Shown piece by piece: positions 53,178 to 64,000 of a DNA stretch of 64,000 nucleotides. The notes below the pieces were generated by a model. The model was not told where the DNA came from and did no database searches. It worked only from the letters and a program-made list of their open reading frames with translations. Within the stretch, counting starts at the first letter, position 1, and every line of letters begins with the position of its first letter. The DNA is taken from assembly GCA_027575765.1 (NCBI GenBank), contig JANBPT010000117.1:1-64000 (forward strand), read 5' to 3'. Position numbers and translations under genes: made by a program. This DNA is from Tieghemiomyces parasiticus. Taxonomy: Eukaryota > Kickxellomycota > Dimargaritomycetes > Dimargaritales > Dimargaritaceae.

Positions 53178-54170
53178 ATGGCGACCAGTCTAAGGCACCG
53201 CGCCGTCCTCTCGCACGTCGCGCTCTGGGTGCTACTCGCCGTTACTTTCCTGGGGCTGGCCGTCGTGTCATCTCACCCGTTGACCCAGTCTCCTACCCCA
53301 TCACCACCACGGCAAGTAGTCGCCCACCAGGCTCGGGACGCAACCGCTGCCGCCACCTCAGCTCACACGCCAATCCGCATCACCTATACGTTGGACTGGC
53401 TCGACCCCGACCAGGGTCAGTTTGGTGCCGAGATTACCTTCGAGTCCGACCCAAATCTGGACTCGCAACGCGCCTTCGTTCCGCAGGGCGACCGGTGGAG
53501 TCTCGAGCTCCAGTGGCCCAACGCTCCGCCCCCAGCCACGCCCGTCCGCGTCACCGGGTTCAGTTCCAACACCGGCACTCTCGAGAGCGCCGTGGGCCTA
53601 GCCGGTCGATTCGCTCTGACTGACCTGACCTATACGGCGCTCCCGATTACCTACCACGTTAATTTTGACGTTGACCCTTCGACCGCTACGATCGACCGGC
53701 TGCTCCCGGCGGTGGGGGTGCTCTACGACGGTGCTAAACCCGGTAACGGGGTCCGTAATCAGACCCTGACATCCTCGCGGAACCAATACCGTGCGGTGGT
53801 GGGCAGCAAAGACGGGACAGTAAAGAGTCTGCCGACTAAGGGTCCGAGTAACTATACCCAGCTGTCACGCCAGATTGACGAGGCCGACCGCGACAGTAGT
53901 GGCGTCACGACGACGAAGACCCAGGCCCAGTCCTCTTTCGGAGACTCTCACCTGGAGCAGTCGACTCAAAGTCACGTCAAGCACGCCCAGGATGCTGAAC
54001 ATAATCCCTACGGCACCGTTCTGATGCACACGCCCGTAGGATTATATCTCTACAGCGCCGTTACCGGCGTCGCGCTGCTCTTCCACGCCTGGGGACTCCT
54101 GTTCCGGCTCCGTGCGCGGCACCGTCCCAGATCCTATCGGAGTTTCCTGCCCGCCACACGCACCATCTAG
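53178..54170 (+). CDS. secretory-pathway type I membrane protein, function unknown
   Basis: It encodes 330 residues. A signal peptide or anchor spans residues about 8-35 (HVALWVLLAVTFLGLAVVSS). The lumenal or extracellular part has two likely N-glycosylation sites (NQT and NYT) and a beta-rich middle (PIRITYTLDWLDPDQGQFGA, WSLELQW, PVRVTGFSSNTG). A Gln/Ser/Thr-rich segment follows. A single membrane helix near the end (VGLYLYSAVTGVALLFHAWG) is followed by a short Arg-rich cytosolic tail (RLRARHRPRSYR). There are no Cys in the lumenal domain. The frame is open upstream but has no other ATG that gives a signal peptide. I do not recognise the family. Location in the ER, Golgi or plasma membrane is inferred from topology only. 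Confidence 0.75.
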   Translation: MATSLRHRAVLSHVALWVLLAVTFLGLAVVSSHPLTQSPTPSPPRQVVAHQARDATAAATSAHTPIRITYTLDWLDPDQGQFGAEITFESDPNLDSQRAFVPQGDRWSLELQWPNAPPPATPVRVTGFSSNTGTLESAVGLAGRFALTDLTYTALPITYHVNFDVDPSTATIDRLLPAVGVLYDGAKPGNGVRNQTLTSSRNQYRAVVGSKDGTVKSLPTKGPSNYTQLSRQIDEADRDSSGVTTTKTQAQSSFGDSHLEQSTQSHVKHAQDAEHNPYGTVLMHTPVGLYLYSAVTGVALLFHAWGLLFRLRARHRPRSYRSFLPATRTI

Positions 54171-55442
54171 GTCCGTACCTGTCGGGGTCTCGCACTCCCC
54201 TCCCCCTCCTCCGGTCGGACAGATTGATTGTTCAAGTAGCCTCCCTTTCTCGTCCTTCTTCCCATTATCCTCCCTCCTTTCTTTGATGGCTTTATAGCTT
54301 TGTTTCCGTTCGTTCCATGTATACGGCCCTATACCGAATCCACCACTAGATAACTCTTTTTCTCCCCGCTCCTCCCTACTGCAACATTTCCTGTGCAAGG
54401 CCTACCATACACACACACACACACACATATATATACAATATGGACGCATTTCCATATACCTTGCACGACCTTACTGCTACTTGCTGCCGTGTTGCCACGA
54501 CTTGTTCTAATCTAATAAATATGCTCCACATACCTTTACTTGAGACATTTTTTTGTCTTTGGCTTTTCAAGTTTATCGATACGTCACAAAGTGTCAGCTG
54601 TATAATGGATTTCCATTTCAGGTTCAGTAGCCATTGGTGCGAAGATGGCAAATTCCCCATTTTGGGTGATCACCTCTATCCTATTTTATTCCCCCTTAAA
54701 CACCTCGTGAAGACGATCCCATCATCGACTTGCGCACCCGACGCGACGACGTTAGGCGGACGGGCAGAATAAAGCTACTCGTCCTCATTGCTAGGCAATC
54801 GTAACCGCGAGGCACTAGCAATAGATACGAGCGCCGACGTAATCACCACACGCCCACCATCTGCCTACGTTACAACATGGCCATCCAGCTACCTGCGACC
54901 CCGTCACTTGACTTTCTTGTTATTTTGAAGGGGGTGGGAGAGAATTCGGACACGCCACACCTTTCCGACCTCCCCCTCTCTATCTGGTGTAACCAACGGG
55001 ACAAAGAATACCCAAATTGGAAACATTGCTCGGTTTTTTTTTCACCACAGTCAGGCTTGCTGGGATGGGATCGGCAGTTTATATACTTCTCCATAATTTT
55101 GTGCATTGGCTCCCACTCCCCCCCCCTCAATGCCAGCCGCTTATGGACAATGCCATGCGAAAGCGGGAAGGGGGGCGACTGGCTAAATTCTCCTTCCCAC
55201 TCACCACTGGCGGATTTACTTGCCGAGTTTGCAACTCTAAGGGATCGTCGTCGGCAAACAGAAGCCTGTGCTCAATAAAAAAAGGGCCAATCAGTTAGAG
55301 GTCATCCAGCATGTCCTACGTGGCTTTATCTTTCAAAAAATAATAAGAGGTAAGAAGGAGAGGAGGAGGAAGGGGTGTCGATATTACCCAAGTGCCGTCT
55401 AGTAGAGGTTCACATTTATAAACTCTCCCTCCTCATGAGGTA
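54171..55442. other. convergent spacer with AC/AT microsatellite
   Basis: This is the 3' region between a plus-strand gene and the minus-strand GTPase gene. An AATAAA at 54,514 may end the membrane-protein transcript. No gene is supported. Confidence 0.45.
54409..54435. repeat. (AC)n-(AT)n microsatellite
   Basis: A run of AC units turns into AT units. Confidence 0.85.
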
Positions 55443-58140
55443 TCACTCGCCCTTGGACTCAGGCTCAGGTTCAGGTATCGATGTGGTCCCCTCCGCTTCC
55501 TTCCTTGTCGGCGGCACCGGCACCCGTTTCCGAAGTCGACGTTGCGGGACTCGTACGGGTTTGGGAACACTCTGACGCATCTTCTCGGCCCGAAGGGGGT
55601 CCTTCATACCGCCCAGGTACTTACGACCCTTGCCGACAATATGTAGAACTTCCTTGCGGAGGTCATTGATACCGAGTTGATGTTTGCCGGATACCATGAA
55701 GACTTTGGGGAGGCAGTTGGGCAGAAGTTGGGCGATCTGGTGGCACCATACGTGTAGGTAACGGGATGAGACAAACGAGGCGAGGTAGAGAAGGAGGTGT
55801 GAATAATTAGCAAGCCCGTGTCTTGTTGGAAAATGGAAATGAATCCAACCTCTACAGATATAAGGTCTCTTCTCATCCCGCCGATGTCTGACACTTACCT
55901 CTGCGGTCACCATGTATCGACTAGCAAGCGCAGACCGCGGGATATCGTCGCACTTGGTCAGCACCAAGGTGGTCTTGACCTTCAACCTGTCAAGCATTGT
56001 AGTAAATAAATAAAAATAATGAGAACTCAGAGTTGTTAGCAAGGTCGCGTCCTAAATGTGATGGATACAGGTTTTGTTCTAACCTGTTCTGACACAGTTC
56101 GGTTGACTCACATGTGTCGACTTACTTTTCTAGCCGATCGAAAAATTCGGCATCGTTCACCTTGAAGCCTGTGTAGAAATATGGTGGTTATTGCACGGAT
56201 GAGAGGGCTCGGTTCGTTACTAGTGCTGCAATGTTTCTTACTGGGCATGGTCGCCGATAGCACTATATGTTGGTAACTTTTAGAAGCGATTTCATAGTGC
56301 AGTTCCCACTTACCTGTCCGGCTGTCGATCAGTACGAATAACCGCACGAGGGACTTGCGCTCCTTCAAATAGTGGTCTATCTGAACAGTAGCCGGGTGCA
56401 GCGTAGAACGTTGAAAGTACGTACGAATTAGAAGTTCTATCACGTCCAGTCAATTGTGTTGTTGGGTACAAAACCATATCCTGACATGGCCGTTATCCAA
56501 CTCCACCCTCCAAACGTTCCTCCTCTCCTCTATAAAACTTACCAATTCCTGCCACTGCACACGGGCCTCGTCCTTGGCAAAAGCGAAGCCGTACCCAGGC
56601 ATATCAACCAAATTGAAATCCTTGCCGGCACCGTAAAAGTTGATCTGCTGGGTCATGCCCGGTTTGTCCGATGTCCGCACCACCGATGTACGTGCGAGGG
56701 CGTTAATCAGGGTCGATTTACCCACATTGGAGCGGCCTGCATGGCGAGAGAGGGGATGCATAGAAAAAAAACGGAAGATATGGTTGCCAGCAGTGAGTGT
56801 GTGTGGGGGGGGCGGGTAACGGTGTAATAGTGTTCGAATTTGACCTTTCTATATCTATGTAAAAATTGAAAGGGGTGAGGGGGTGTCGGTAAGCCGATGA
56901 AAACTTACCTACGACGGCAACCTCGGAAACGTCCAACTTGGGGAACGACTCGGGCACTTTGGCGCCGGCGAAGAAACTGGTATGAGGAAACTAAGGTCCG
57001 AGGCAAAGTAATAGGGGTGTTTTCAGAGTGGGGTAAGAGGAAAACATTATACATAAATATAATCAGATTATGTCAACGCACACACACTCACATATATATA
57101 TATATATATATGCATGCACGACCATGAGTAAACCAGGCCGCATGGTTTAGAAATGGAATTGGCGCTCCTGGTCCCATCCAAATATTTGAACTCAGCGCCA
57201 GCCTTCTACTTACCGGCACGTGAATCTCGGGTACCAATTTCTGTTTCAATTTCTGCCGGCTCGTTTTGTTTCCGGCCATGATGCCGAGCCCAAGTTCATC
57301 CAAGTAGTCCCGAACGGCCTGGGTCGGCTTAATAGCCATGAGCTTTTTGCGGTTCGACGGATTCTAGAAAAGGGTTTCACGTACGATACGAGGTGGATGT
57401 GGGGGACCATAGAGGGGAGGGGGGTTGAAAATTCATGTCCAGGTGAGATGAGTTAATATCACTGCATTTTTCAGTGCTGTCACAAGATACAGGGGGGGGG
57501 AGAAAGAGAGAGACTCCGGAAGCGGGCCGACCCAGGTCAAGCAGGGTGGCAATCATAAAGCCCCTAGACTTACGTGGAGAGCCTTTTGCCAGTTAGCGCC
57601 GTACTGGGCGGTCAGTAGGTTGGCGATGGCCGTTTCTAATGGCCAGTAGAGTCAAGAAGGGATAAGCCGAGTATGTGTTTCAACAGAAGAGGTGGGGCAA
57701 AAAAAAGTAATATCGACATCGTTAGATCCACAAAGTTCTGTGAGCCACAGGGTCACACCTGGTAGCCCTCCTTCCTCCTCCTCTCCACCGGTCTTCCGCA
57801 GCACGAGGCCACTTCAGCCCCCTTGTTCATGCCACCATCTTTTATAAGAAGAAGACTTACCCGTTACCTTGGCCTGCTGCTGCTGCTGACGCCCATCGTC
57901 GGGGCTCGTTGTAGCGCCGGGTACCGTTTCGGTAGCCTCGGGCGCTACTGGCACCGAGTCCTGGTTCCGAGCTTTACTCAGCCACCGCTGGCTCACACCG
58001 GCTGCAGTGTACCGTTTATAACGGGACGGTTGTAATGGCATTTGCCACTGGGAAGAGCCACGGGTTAACGTGTTTGTCCACCTCGGCATCCTTGCGACGG
58101 CCAGGCTCGGTCTCAATAGTGTCGATACGCATCGGTACAT
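55443..58140 (-). CDS. MRX8: EngB-type mitochondrial GTPase (GTPBP8/Mrx8-like), nine exons
   Basis: EngB-family GTPases assist large ribosomal subunit assembly; eukaryotic ones are mitochondrial. Exons on the minus strand: 58140-57861, 57635-57574, 57363-57214, 56990-56909, 56736-56543, 56380-56314, 56168-56126, 55986-55899, 55736-55443. Every junction is GT/AG in matching phase, giving 419 residues. The N-terminus is Arg-rich without early acids (MYRCVSTLLRPSLAVARMPR), fitting a presequence, with a run of five Gln at 85-89. G1 is GRSNVGKST (about 192-200, split after the first base of its Gly codon). The Thr of KPGMTQQINFY is G2, DMPGYGFA is G3, TKCD is G4, and VSGKHQLGI covers the G5 region. 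The C-terminal tail is basic then acidic. The start has good context (CGCCATGTA). Intron density is far above the neighbours. Confidence 0.92.
57079..57111. repeat. CA/AT microsatellite inside intron 3 of the GTPase gene
   Basis: A CACACACTCACA segment is followed by ten AT units, entirely within the intron between exons 3 and 4. Confidence 0.85.
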
Positions 58141-58811
58141 GGCGGGCAAGGGCGAAGGGGAAAGAGGTGGGATTAAGGAATTCACAGCTTGGAAATTGCA
58201 CTCCTGATTAAAAGGCGATCGGGAATGTGTACGTGTTCATCCAAGGAGAGATGAGGGTTAGGATACATGCGAGGCAAAGCTCAGCGGAATGCCGTGGCCA
58301 ATGGTTCGATGGTCTTTTTTTTTTCTTGCGAGCGCGAATGTCCAGATACTCGGTGAACAAATAACCAGTTTACTAGGAAATCATTAAATCGGCCAGGTTG
58401 GCTGTCTTCACTGTATTATACCTTAGTGACCTAGAACCTTATCCTTAGTACCATTGGTAATATATATATAACGATTATAGCCCAATCCAAGTAATTTTTC
58501 AATCCGAAATTGGTTAGATGCTTGCACTACTCCCCCTGATGTCTCTCTCCAGGGCGCTACTTCTCATCAGTAAAAAGACAACCTACATTTACCCGCGTCA
58601 TACACTCCCTCCTTCGACATGATCCGCCCTTACCTAGCTTGTGCCTATGGTCCATATCTTATCTAACGAATTTAATGCACAGAAAGTTGGTAAAATGTCA
58701 TGGTACTGGAAGGATATGGGCATTGACAGTGATCAGATACAGTATGGCCTGTCCCTATAACCTGAGGGAAAAAGACTAGTAGAAAAAGCACTGGGGAAGT
58801 CGGATGGATCG
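58141..58811. other. spacer between MSP1 3' end and the GTPase start
   Basis: This holds the 3' flank of MSP1 and the promoter of the GTPase gene, both on minus. A poly-T (about 58,316-58,324) and TATATATATA near 58,461 are present. No gene is seen. Confidence 0.5.
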
Positions 58812-60289
58812 TTACTCAACGTCCTCCTCCGGAGGTAGTTCCGAGAAGAGTTCCGACATGGTCATTCGGGAGATATCTGGGTGTTCCTCAGTGTTGAAGT
58901 CCGCAAGTTTTAGAGGGCGCACCTTGATCGGGGCCTTGTGCTGGGGATATGGGAAGCATAAGGGTGGGGAAGGGGTAGAGCGAATGGACGGGATAATCAA
59001 GTGTTAGAGAACCGCGAGCCCCTTTTTGAACCTTCCTGGTTATGTTGGGGGTGGGGTGGGCGGTAGACCTTAAGGCTTTGGGATCATATTGCACCGATTC
59101 AATGTCACAATCAGCCTAGCTTACCTCGTCGTGAAGCGCCCGCAGGCCGTCCTTATCCAGGGGCAGCGTGCGCATATGCTCCCGCACGGGCACCATAGCG
59201 GCATTGCGACACAATTCTTTGATATCGCTACCCGAGTAGCCAGCGGTCCGCTGCACAAGCTCGTTAAAGGAGAACTCAGAATCGACTGGAATATCCTTGA
59301 GGATCAGCTTGAGGATGGAGTGACGCTGCTCGGCGTTGGGTGGCGCGACCAGGAAGCGCTTGGGCATCCGGCGGAGGATGGCCGAGTCGATATCGAGGGG
59401 TCGGTTAGTCGCCCCCAAAATCACGATCCGGTTGCCTTGCGGGCCGTCGCCAGAGGTCAGGCCGTCCCACAAGCTCATAAACTCAGCCTTCATCATGCTG
59501 GTGACCTCGTGATCGTTGCTCTTGCGGTCGCGCAGGAATGAGTCAATCTCGTCAATGAAGATAATGGCCGGCTGCAGTTTCTGGGCCAGACTGAACACGG
59601 CGTTGACAAGTCGGTTGGATTCACCGAACCACTTGTCGAGCAGCGTGGACATGTGCAGGTTGATGAACGTGGCGCCGGATTCGCGGGCCAGAGCCTTGGC
59701 CAGCATGGTCTTGCCACATCCGGGGGGTCCGTAGAGCAGAATCCCCTTGGGGGAACCCAGTAGGCCCGACGGGCTAGTGAAAAGCTCCGGATAGTTAAGT
59801 GGGAAGATGACGGACTCCTTTAGGTCGCCAATGATGAGGTCGAGACCGCCCACTTGTTCAAAGGTCACGTCAATGTCATCCGGGTGGATGACCTCCGTCA
59901 AAATAATTTGCTCATACTCGGTGAGTACTGTGGCCTGCGCGCCCAATCGGTCCAAAATCGCGCTGCTCTGCTTCTGCGCAGCTTTCCGCTTGGCCCGCGA
60001 GGGGTCCATTTGTGCCAGCACGTAGCGCAGGCCAAAATAGAACACGACCTGGGACAGAACCACGAGGGCCACTTGTCGATTGGAATCGGAAAAATGGGTA
60101 TGTCGAATGTGGTGGTTAGAGTATTGCAGCAGGGGGATGAAAAGCGTGTGAGCATTTAGGGTCCACGGGTATCGCCAAGGACGGTGGCAGCGTAGTTCCT
60201 CCCCGCGCTACGGCTAGAAAGGCGGTAGTTCGGCTACATGTAGTGCCAGACATACCTTCAGTGACCTGCTTGCCGGTAGGGCCCTTCAT
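58812..60289 (-). CDS. MSP1: mitochondrial outer-membrane AAA-ATPase Msp1/ATAD1
   Basis: Msp1 extracts mislocalised tail-anchored proteins from the mitochondrial outer membrane and peroxisomes. Exons are 60289-60256, 60071-59125 and 58940-58812 (phases 1 and 0), giving 369 residues. The short first exon encodes MKGPTGKQVTE. It is followed directly by the membrane anchor VALVVLSQVVFYFGLRYVLA and a basic linker. The AAA domain has VGGLDLIIGDLKE, Walker A GPPGCGKT (126-133), the aromatic pore loop KWFGESNRLV, Walker B IIFIDEID (181-188), sensor ATNRP, and arginine fingers in ILRRMPKRF. The last exon supplies the C-terminal helix region (RPLKLADF and an acidic end). Length and layout match fungal Msp1. 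Both introns are 184 bases. Confidence 0.95.
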
Positions 60290-63200
60290 TGAAACTTAAT
60301 CAGGTGGTGGATGAGGTGATTCCAGGTAAGTATACGACAACTAAGACCAGATGGGTTGGCAGCAATGGGATATGCAGCAGGGATTGTGAACTAATCGGCA
60401 ATGTGGACAGGCGTGGGGCTGAAGTTGGGGAGTGATGTGCTAAGGTGGTCTTATTGAGTTGTAAGATGCGTGTTGCAAAAGGCGAACCGATGGCGAAGAT
60501 GAGAACGAAGGGAATGAGGATTAGGGGAGTGGGATACAACAAGCTTCGGAGCCATGGCCAGGGATAAATCCTGGGTGGCAGCCGGGCCCGCCGTCTACGC
60601 GCTCCACGGCGACCATGTCGATCCGGATAGGACCTGTGAGGATAGGAAGTAGGTTCGTGACTTCCCCAATTATTCTCGTCACTGGGGTTTAGTATGCGCC
60701 CAGCATCGTTCAGACTATGAATAGCGGGCAAGAGACACGTGTTCGTGCTTCCAGAGTAGAAATTGATCACCGAGTAAACTGTAAGCATGTGACATTTATA
60801 CCTATGTGCTATCCGCTGGGTGGCCTGTCCGGCCCTTGAACAGCTAAATAGGTATAAATTAGCATCTACATTCTCATCTATAGCTATCAAGCTATCATCG
60901 CTAACACCCTGCTCAATAAGGGTGGTCGTTTATAGTCACTGACTAGGCACTGTCATGCAAGTTGAGCCGACAATTCGTAAGATACTTAGTTGGGCGTTGT
61001 AGTATAATTAAACCAAGAGTAGGAAGAACCGTTGGATATGGCAAGGGCAGGGAGGATAGCAGAATCTTCAACTAAATGGGCAAGCGGTATGTCATACTCA
61101 AAATTACCGATCTAATCAGCTGAGACATCTCTGCCCACTGCTTTACCTATATCCCTTACACCTGTTATCCTTCTCCAGCGCCGCCAACCTTCCTGATCTA
61201 TTGGACGTCGTTCCTTTTCGACAGGCGCCTCTGTCTCCTATCCGATTAAGGTTGATGTCTTCTTTACTTCCTTACTGATTCGGCAACTTCACCGTTACCC
61301 TTCTCTACCTGGCCAGGTGACCAGCCCCGCCTCGCAATGTCGACCGGGACTTCTCCCAGTCTAGGCAATCGTTGCTACGAATGGTGCTGGCCATCTTTAA
61401 AGTATGAGGCCCTCCCGGTCACTGTTGACTAAACCGCGACTGTAACCTCACACCGAAATCCGACAAGTATTCACCAACTTCCAGTGAAGTCTTTTTAAGT
61501 TGCGAAACCGTCAGACCCACTACTTTACTGTTATTTTCGTCCCTCTAGGTTTCTTTTTTTAACCTACAACCGTTGCTCTCATGCTTCTTATGATTGACTA
61601 TTTACCCCGCCTGGCAGCTACCACGGTAAGTGAAGACAGCCTAGTTCAGTGGCTACAACCCCCCACCCCAGGAAGGCAAGTAATGGCACCTGCTGAAAGC
61701 AGCTACGTTAGAGATCCCCCTCACATTACTCTAATAGGTTTCCAATGCACTAATTAGCAAGGCGTACACACGCCGCCACCAAACCTGCACCTAATGCGTT
61801 AAGACTGCGCTTCATCATCTGAAGGAGCCAGGGCCAAGCCCCCCACTACACCAAACGATCTTCCGAAGCAAAATATATGGGTGAGCTGCCCGCCAAAGTC
61901 ATCACTCTGGACGTGTGCAATAGCTACTTCATTTTAATAGCGAAGTTTATAGCAGCCCACTCGCGTGCAATTCTACTTGGTTGATTACCCGTTCATTATT
62001 TTCTCAAAATCCCCAGCCAGACTATACACTCTATTAGCACATGGCAACCGTCGCCAATTCCTTGTAGTCATTCCCTGTTGCTCGACCCCAGGTATGGTGT
62101 TAGTTAGGAGCTTCTCATTACCGTGTTACCCATCCCAACCCATCACTGTTTATCTCATCCCTCCTTTTCCAAAACTGAGGATTTTTTTTAAAAATGCGGG
62201 TTCGATTTACTGAGCAGGGTAGCAACTAGATCAGGGTATGGTTAATATAATAGTATATGGTCCAGGGTACTCTCCTCCGCCTACATACGGAGGTAAAACC
62301 AGAAAAAAACAACTCTGGTGAGTAGGGCCGTGCGCTTGGATGGCACCAAGTTGGCGCATTAGAAAGTCTGCGGCTGCACATAGACAAAGAAATCGCCATG
62401 ATACGCAGATTCCGTGCTTAGCAGTGCCCATACATTGAGAAAGAGGGTTCATATATATTCCAGCAGCTTCGCACTATTCTTCCACGTTTTGGTTATTATT
62501 AGCGGCCAAATGACCAGTCACTAAGTAAACTAGGACCTACCATGCCCCGGGTCAACCATCGCCGCACCAACTCCATATCCCCATATTAACGACCCCATGC
62601 ATTATGACCATCCTTCCTTGGCTGTTAAGCCACCGTGCCGCCAAGGACGCAACATACTATCCCCCTTGCCTTGTAGCCATTGGCCAAAGTGCTATGATTC
62701 AGGTTGCTCATTTGGCCAACGGCCCGCTAGTCAATAGGCCCGGGCTCTCACTTTGCATTACCCCAAGAGGCCCCCATATTCGAATCTGGTTATACTAAAC
62801 CAGCAAATTCTACCCTCATGTGCCGGACACGATCATCTGCTACGTCTACAGTTTTGAAATCACCCCATACACCCGACTCCCAGGTTGCGGTGGTGCTAGT
62901 ATGTACTAGACAGGGGTAGGCATACGATAGAATAAACATTAAGTTACATGGCAGTCTGGCGTTAATTGGGGTGGTTGGCAGACAGTCGTGGTAAAAGTCC
63001 TCGGACCAACGGTTATTGATGGTGTTTGACAGTGACAAGCGCAGAAAATGACATGAGAAAGCGTAGAGAGAACGCGGCATGAAAATACAGGAGGACAGCC
63101 AAAAGAAAGGCGGGATAACATGAATTAGTTTGGTCCTTGGATAAAGGGCAGTATGCGAAGGAAGCTCGACTTCATCTGGCGTCATGTGATCACCCGGCTA

Positions 63201-64000
63201 CAATTGTACTTGCTAGCCAACGGCAAGGTATTGCTGTTTGGAAAGCTGATATAGCCGACGCCGGCTTATGCCGACCACACCCCCTGAACCATTCTTACTT
63301 TACTGTTTTACTGCTCACGCACGTTAGAGTTCCTAAGCAAAGCTTGTTACGAACCTAGGTTTGATTGTCTACCATTATCGGCACCGTACATAGGTTCCAG
63401 CCGAGTTTGCCTCGGAAGTTGAAAGGTCACTGCATCTTTGAACACGAAGGTGCGGTGGTTCATGATGACCGTCCGGTTTAGGTGATTCCATTGGGAAAGC
63501 CTGGCTTCGGGCCAAGAGGCCTCCCAGTGGGCTTCCAGGCTACATTACCACAGCTACGTTTAGCTGACCTGATAATCTAACCATCATGCTGCAACCATTT
63601 TCATTTCTCCTAGGTATGTTTCTAGTATTACCCCCCTCCATTTATTCGTTTCCATAACAGACCGTGGGCCCTGCCCTTCTGACGGCAGTCCCTTAAGACC
63701 CTAAGGGCTCAACAGTTCGCCAACATCACATGCACACTCAGAGGTCTCTGTCTCGCTTGAGTTCACTCCTAGTTTTTCTTTTCCACCTTGCCTTAAATAT
63801 CCCTCCATCGCCTAACGATGCGTAACACTTGCAACCTAATGGTAAGCCTACACCTCTCTCAATATATCTCCCGCGCCCAACTACTAATCAGATTGGTGCC
63901 TAACCGTTTATAGACACTACAGACCACATTCGATTTCATCACAGCCTATAATTGTAAGGTAACAGTGTATTTACGTGCCGACATGCCAGCTAAAGAGGCT
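60290..64000. other. right end of window, no complete gene
   Basis: This starts with the MSP1 promoter. The rest is AT-richer and shows only short frames on both strands. A few ATG-led mini-exons end at GTAAG-type donors (for example 61,581-61,625 and 63,818-63,841). None can be assembled into a recognised protein inside the window. Confidence 0.45.
63818..64000 (+). CDS. possible first exons of a gene running off the window
   Basis: ATG at 63818 opens an eight-codon exon (MRNTCNLM) ending at GTAAGC. A phase-0 acceptor (CACTACAG) at 63922 opens a second exon, 63923-63958 (TTFDFITAYNCK), which meets another GT site. A TTAAATAT box lies about 25 bases upstream of the ATG. There is no family evidence. 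Confidence 0.2.

Noticed and set aside
60300..60890. 196-codon minus-strand frame upstream of MSP1
   Set aside because: No domain, lies in the MSP1 promoter region, and the first MSP1 exon starts just below it with its own ATG.
62190..62215. GGGTTCGATTTA, another T-loop-like string
   Set aside because: No matching stems, so not a tRNA.
1..64000. CRISPR arrays, operons or phage-like modules
   Set aside because: Spliced eukaryotic genes, TATA boxes and AATAAA signals show nuclear fungal DNA; no regularly spaced direct repeats were seen.

Overview
The window is nuclear DNA of a fungus. Typical fungal housekeeping genes (MIP1, FRS2, GCN3, PMC1, CDS1, STE23, MSP1 and an EngB-type mitochondrial GTPase) sit in GC-rich coding DNA with a strong G/C preference at third codon positions. 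Introns are 52-560 bases with GTAAGT-like donors. A cytosolic L-lactate dehydrogenase, a DUF1206 membrane protein and a triple-Myb protein fit an early-diverging (zygomycete-grade) fungus better than an ascomycete. That placement is an inference from gene content, not a phylogeny.

Layout. Bases 1-5386 are gene-poor. They hold one small secreted peptide gene (2956-3108) and a decayed mariner transposon (about 3707-4891). Bases 5387-18927 are the housekeeping core: MIP1 (+), FRS2 (-, convergent with MIP1), GCN3 (+, divergent from FRS2, four exons) and the calcium pump PMC1 (+). Bases 18928-22782 hold a second small secreted protein. Bases 22783-32633 carry three minus-strand genes: CDS1 (two exons), L-LDH and the insulinase STE23. 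Bases 34572-36299 carry an F-box gene interrupted by an in-frame TAG. Bases 39997-49354 carry a Tubby/LURP-like protein, a third secreted protein, a four-exon Myb protein and a histidine-rich DUF1206 membrane protein, all on plus. A signal-anchored membrane protein of unknown function lies at 53178-54170. The right end has a nine-exon EngB/MRX8-like GTPase and three-exon MSP1, both on minus. The last 3.7 kb has no convincing complete gene.

How the genes relate. There is no operon or obvious biosynthetic cluster. Several products serve mitochondria: MIP1 copies mtDNA, the EngB-like GTPase is expected to act on mitochondrial ribosomes, and MSP1 clears mistargeted proteins from the outer membrane. 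FRS2 and GCN3 belong to cytosolic translation and its control. CDS1 supplies CDP-diacylglycerol. Intron load is very uneven: MIP1, PMC1, FRS2 and STE23 are single open frames of 1.5-3.6 kb, while the 419-residue GTPase is split into nine exons. The splice models below were derived by hand from GT/AG sites, reading phase and family similarity, and none has transcript support here.
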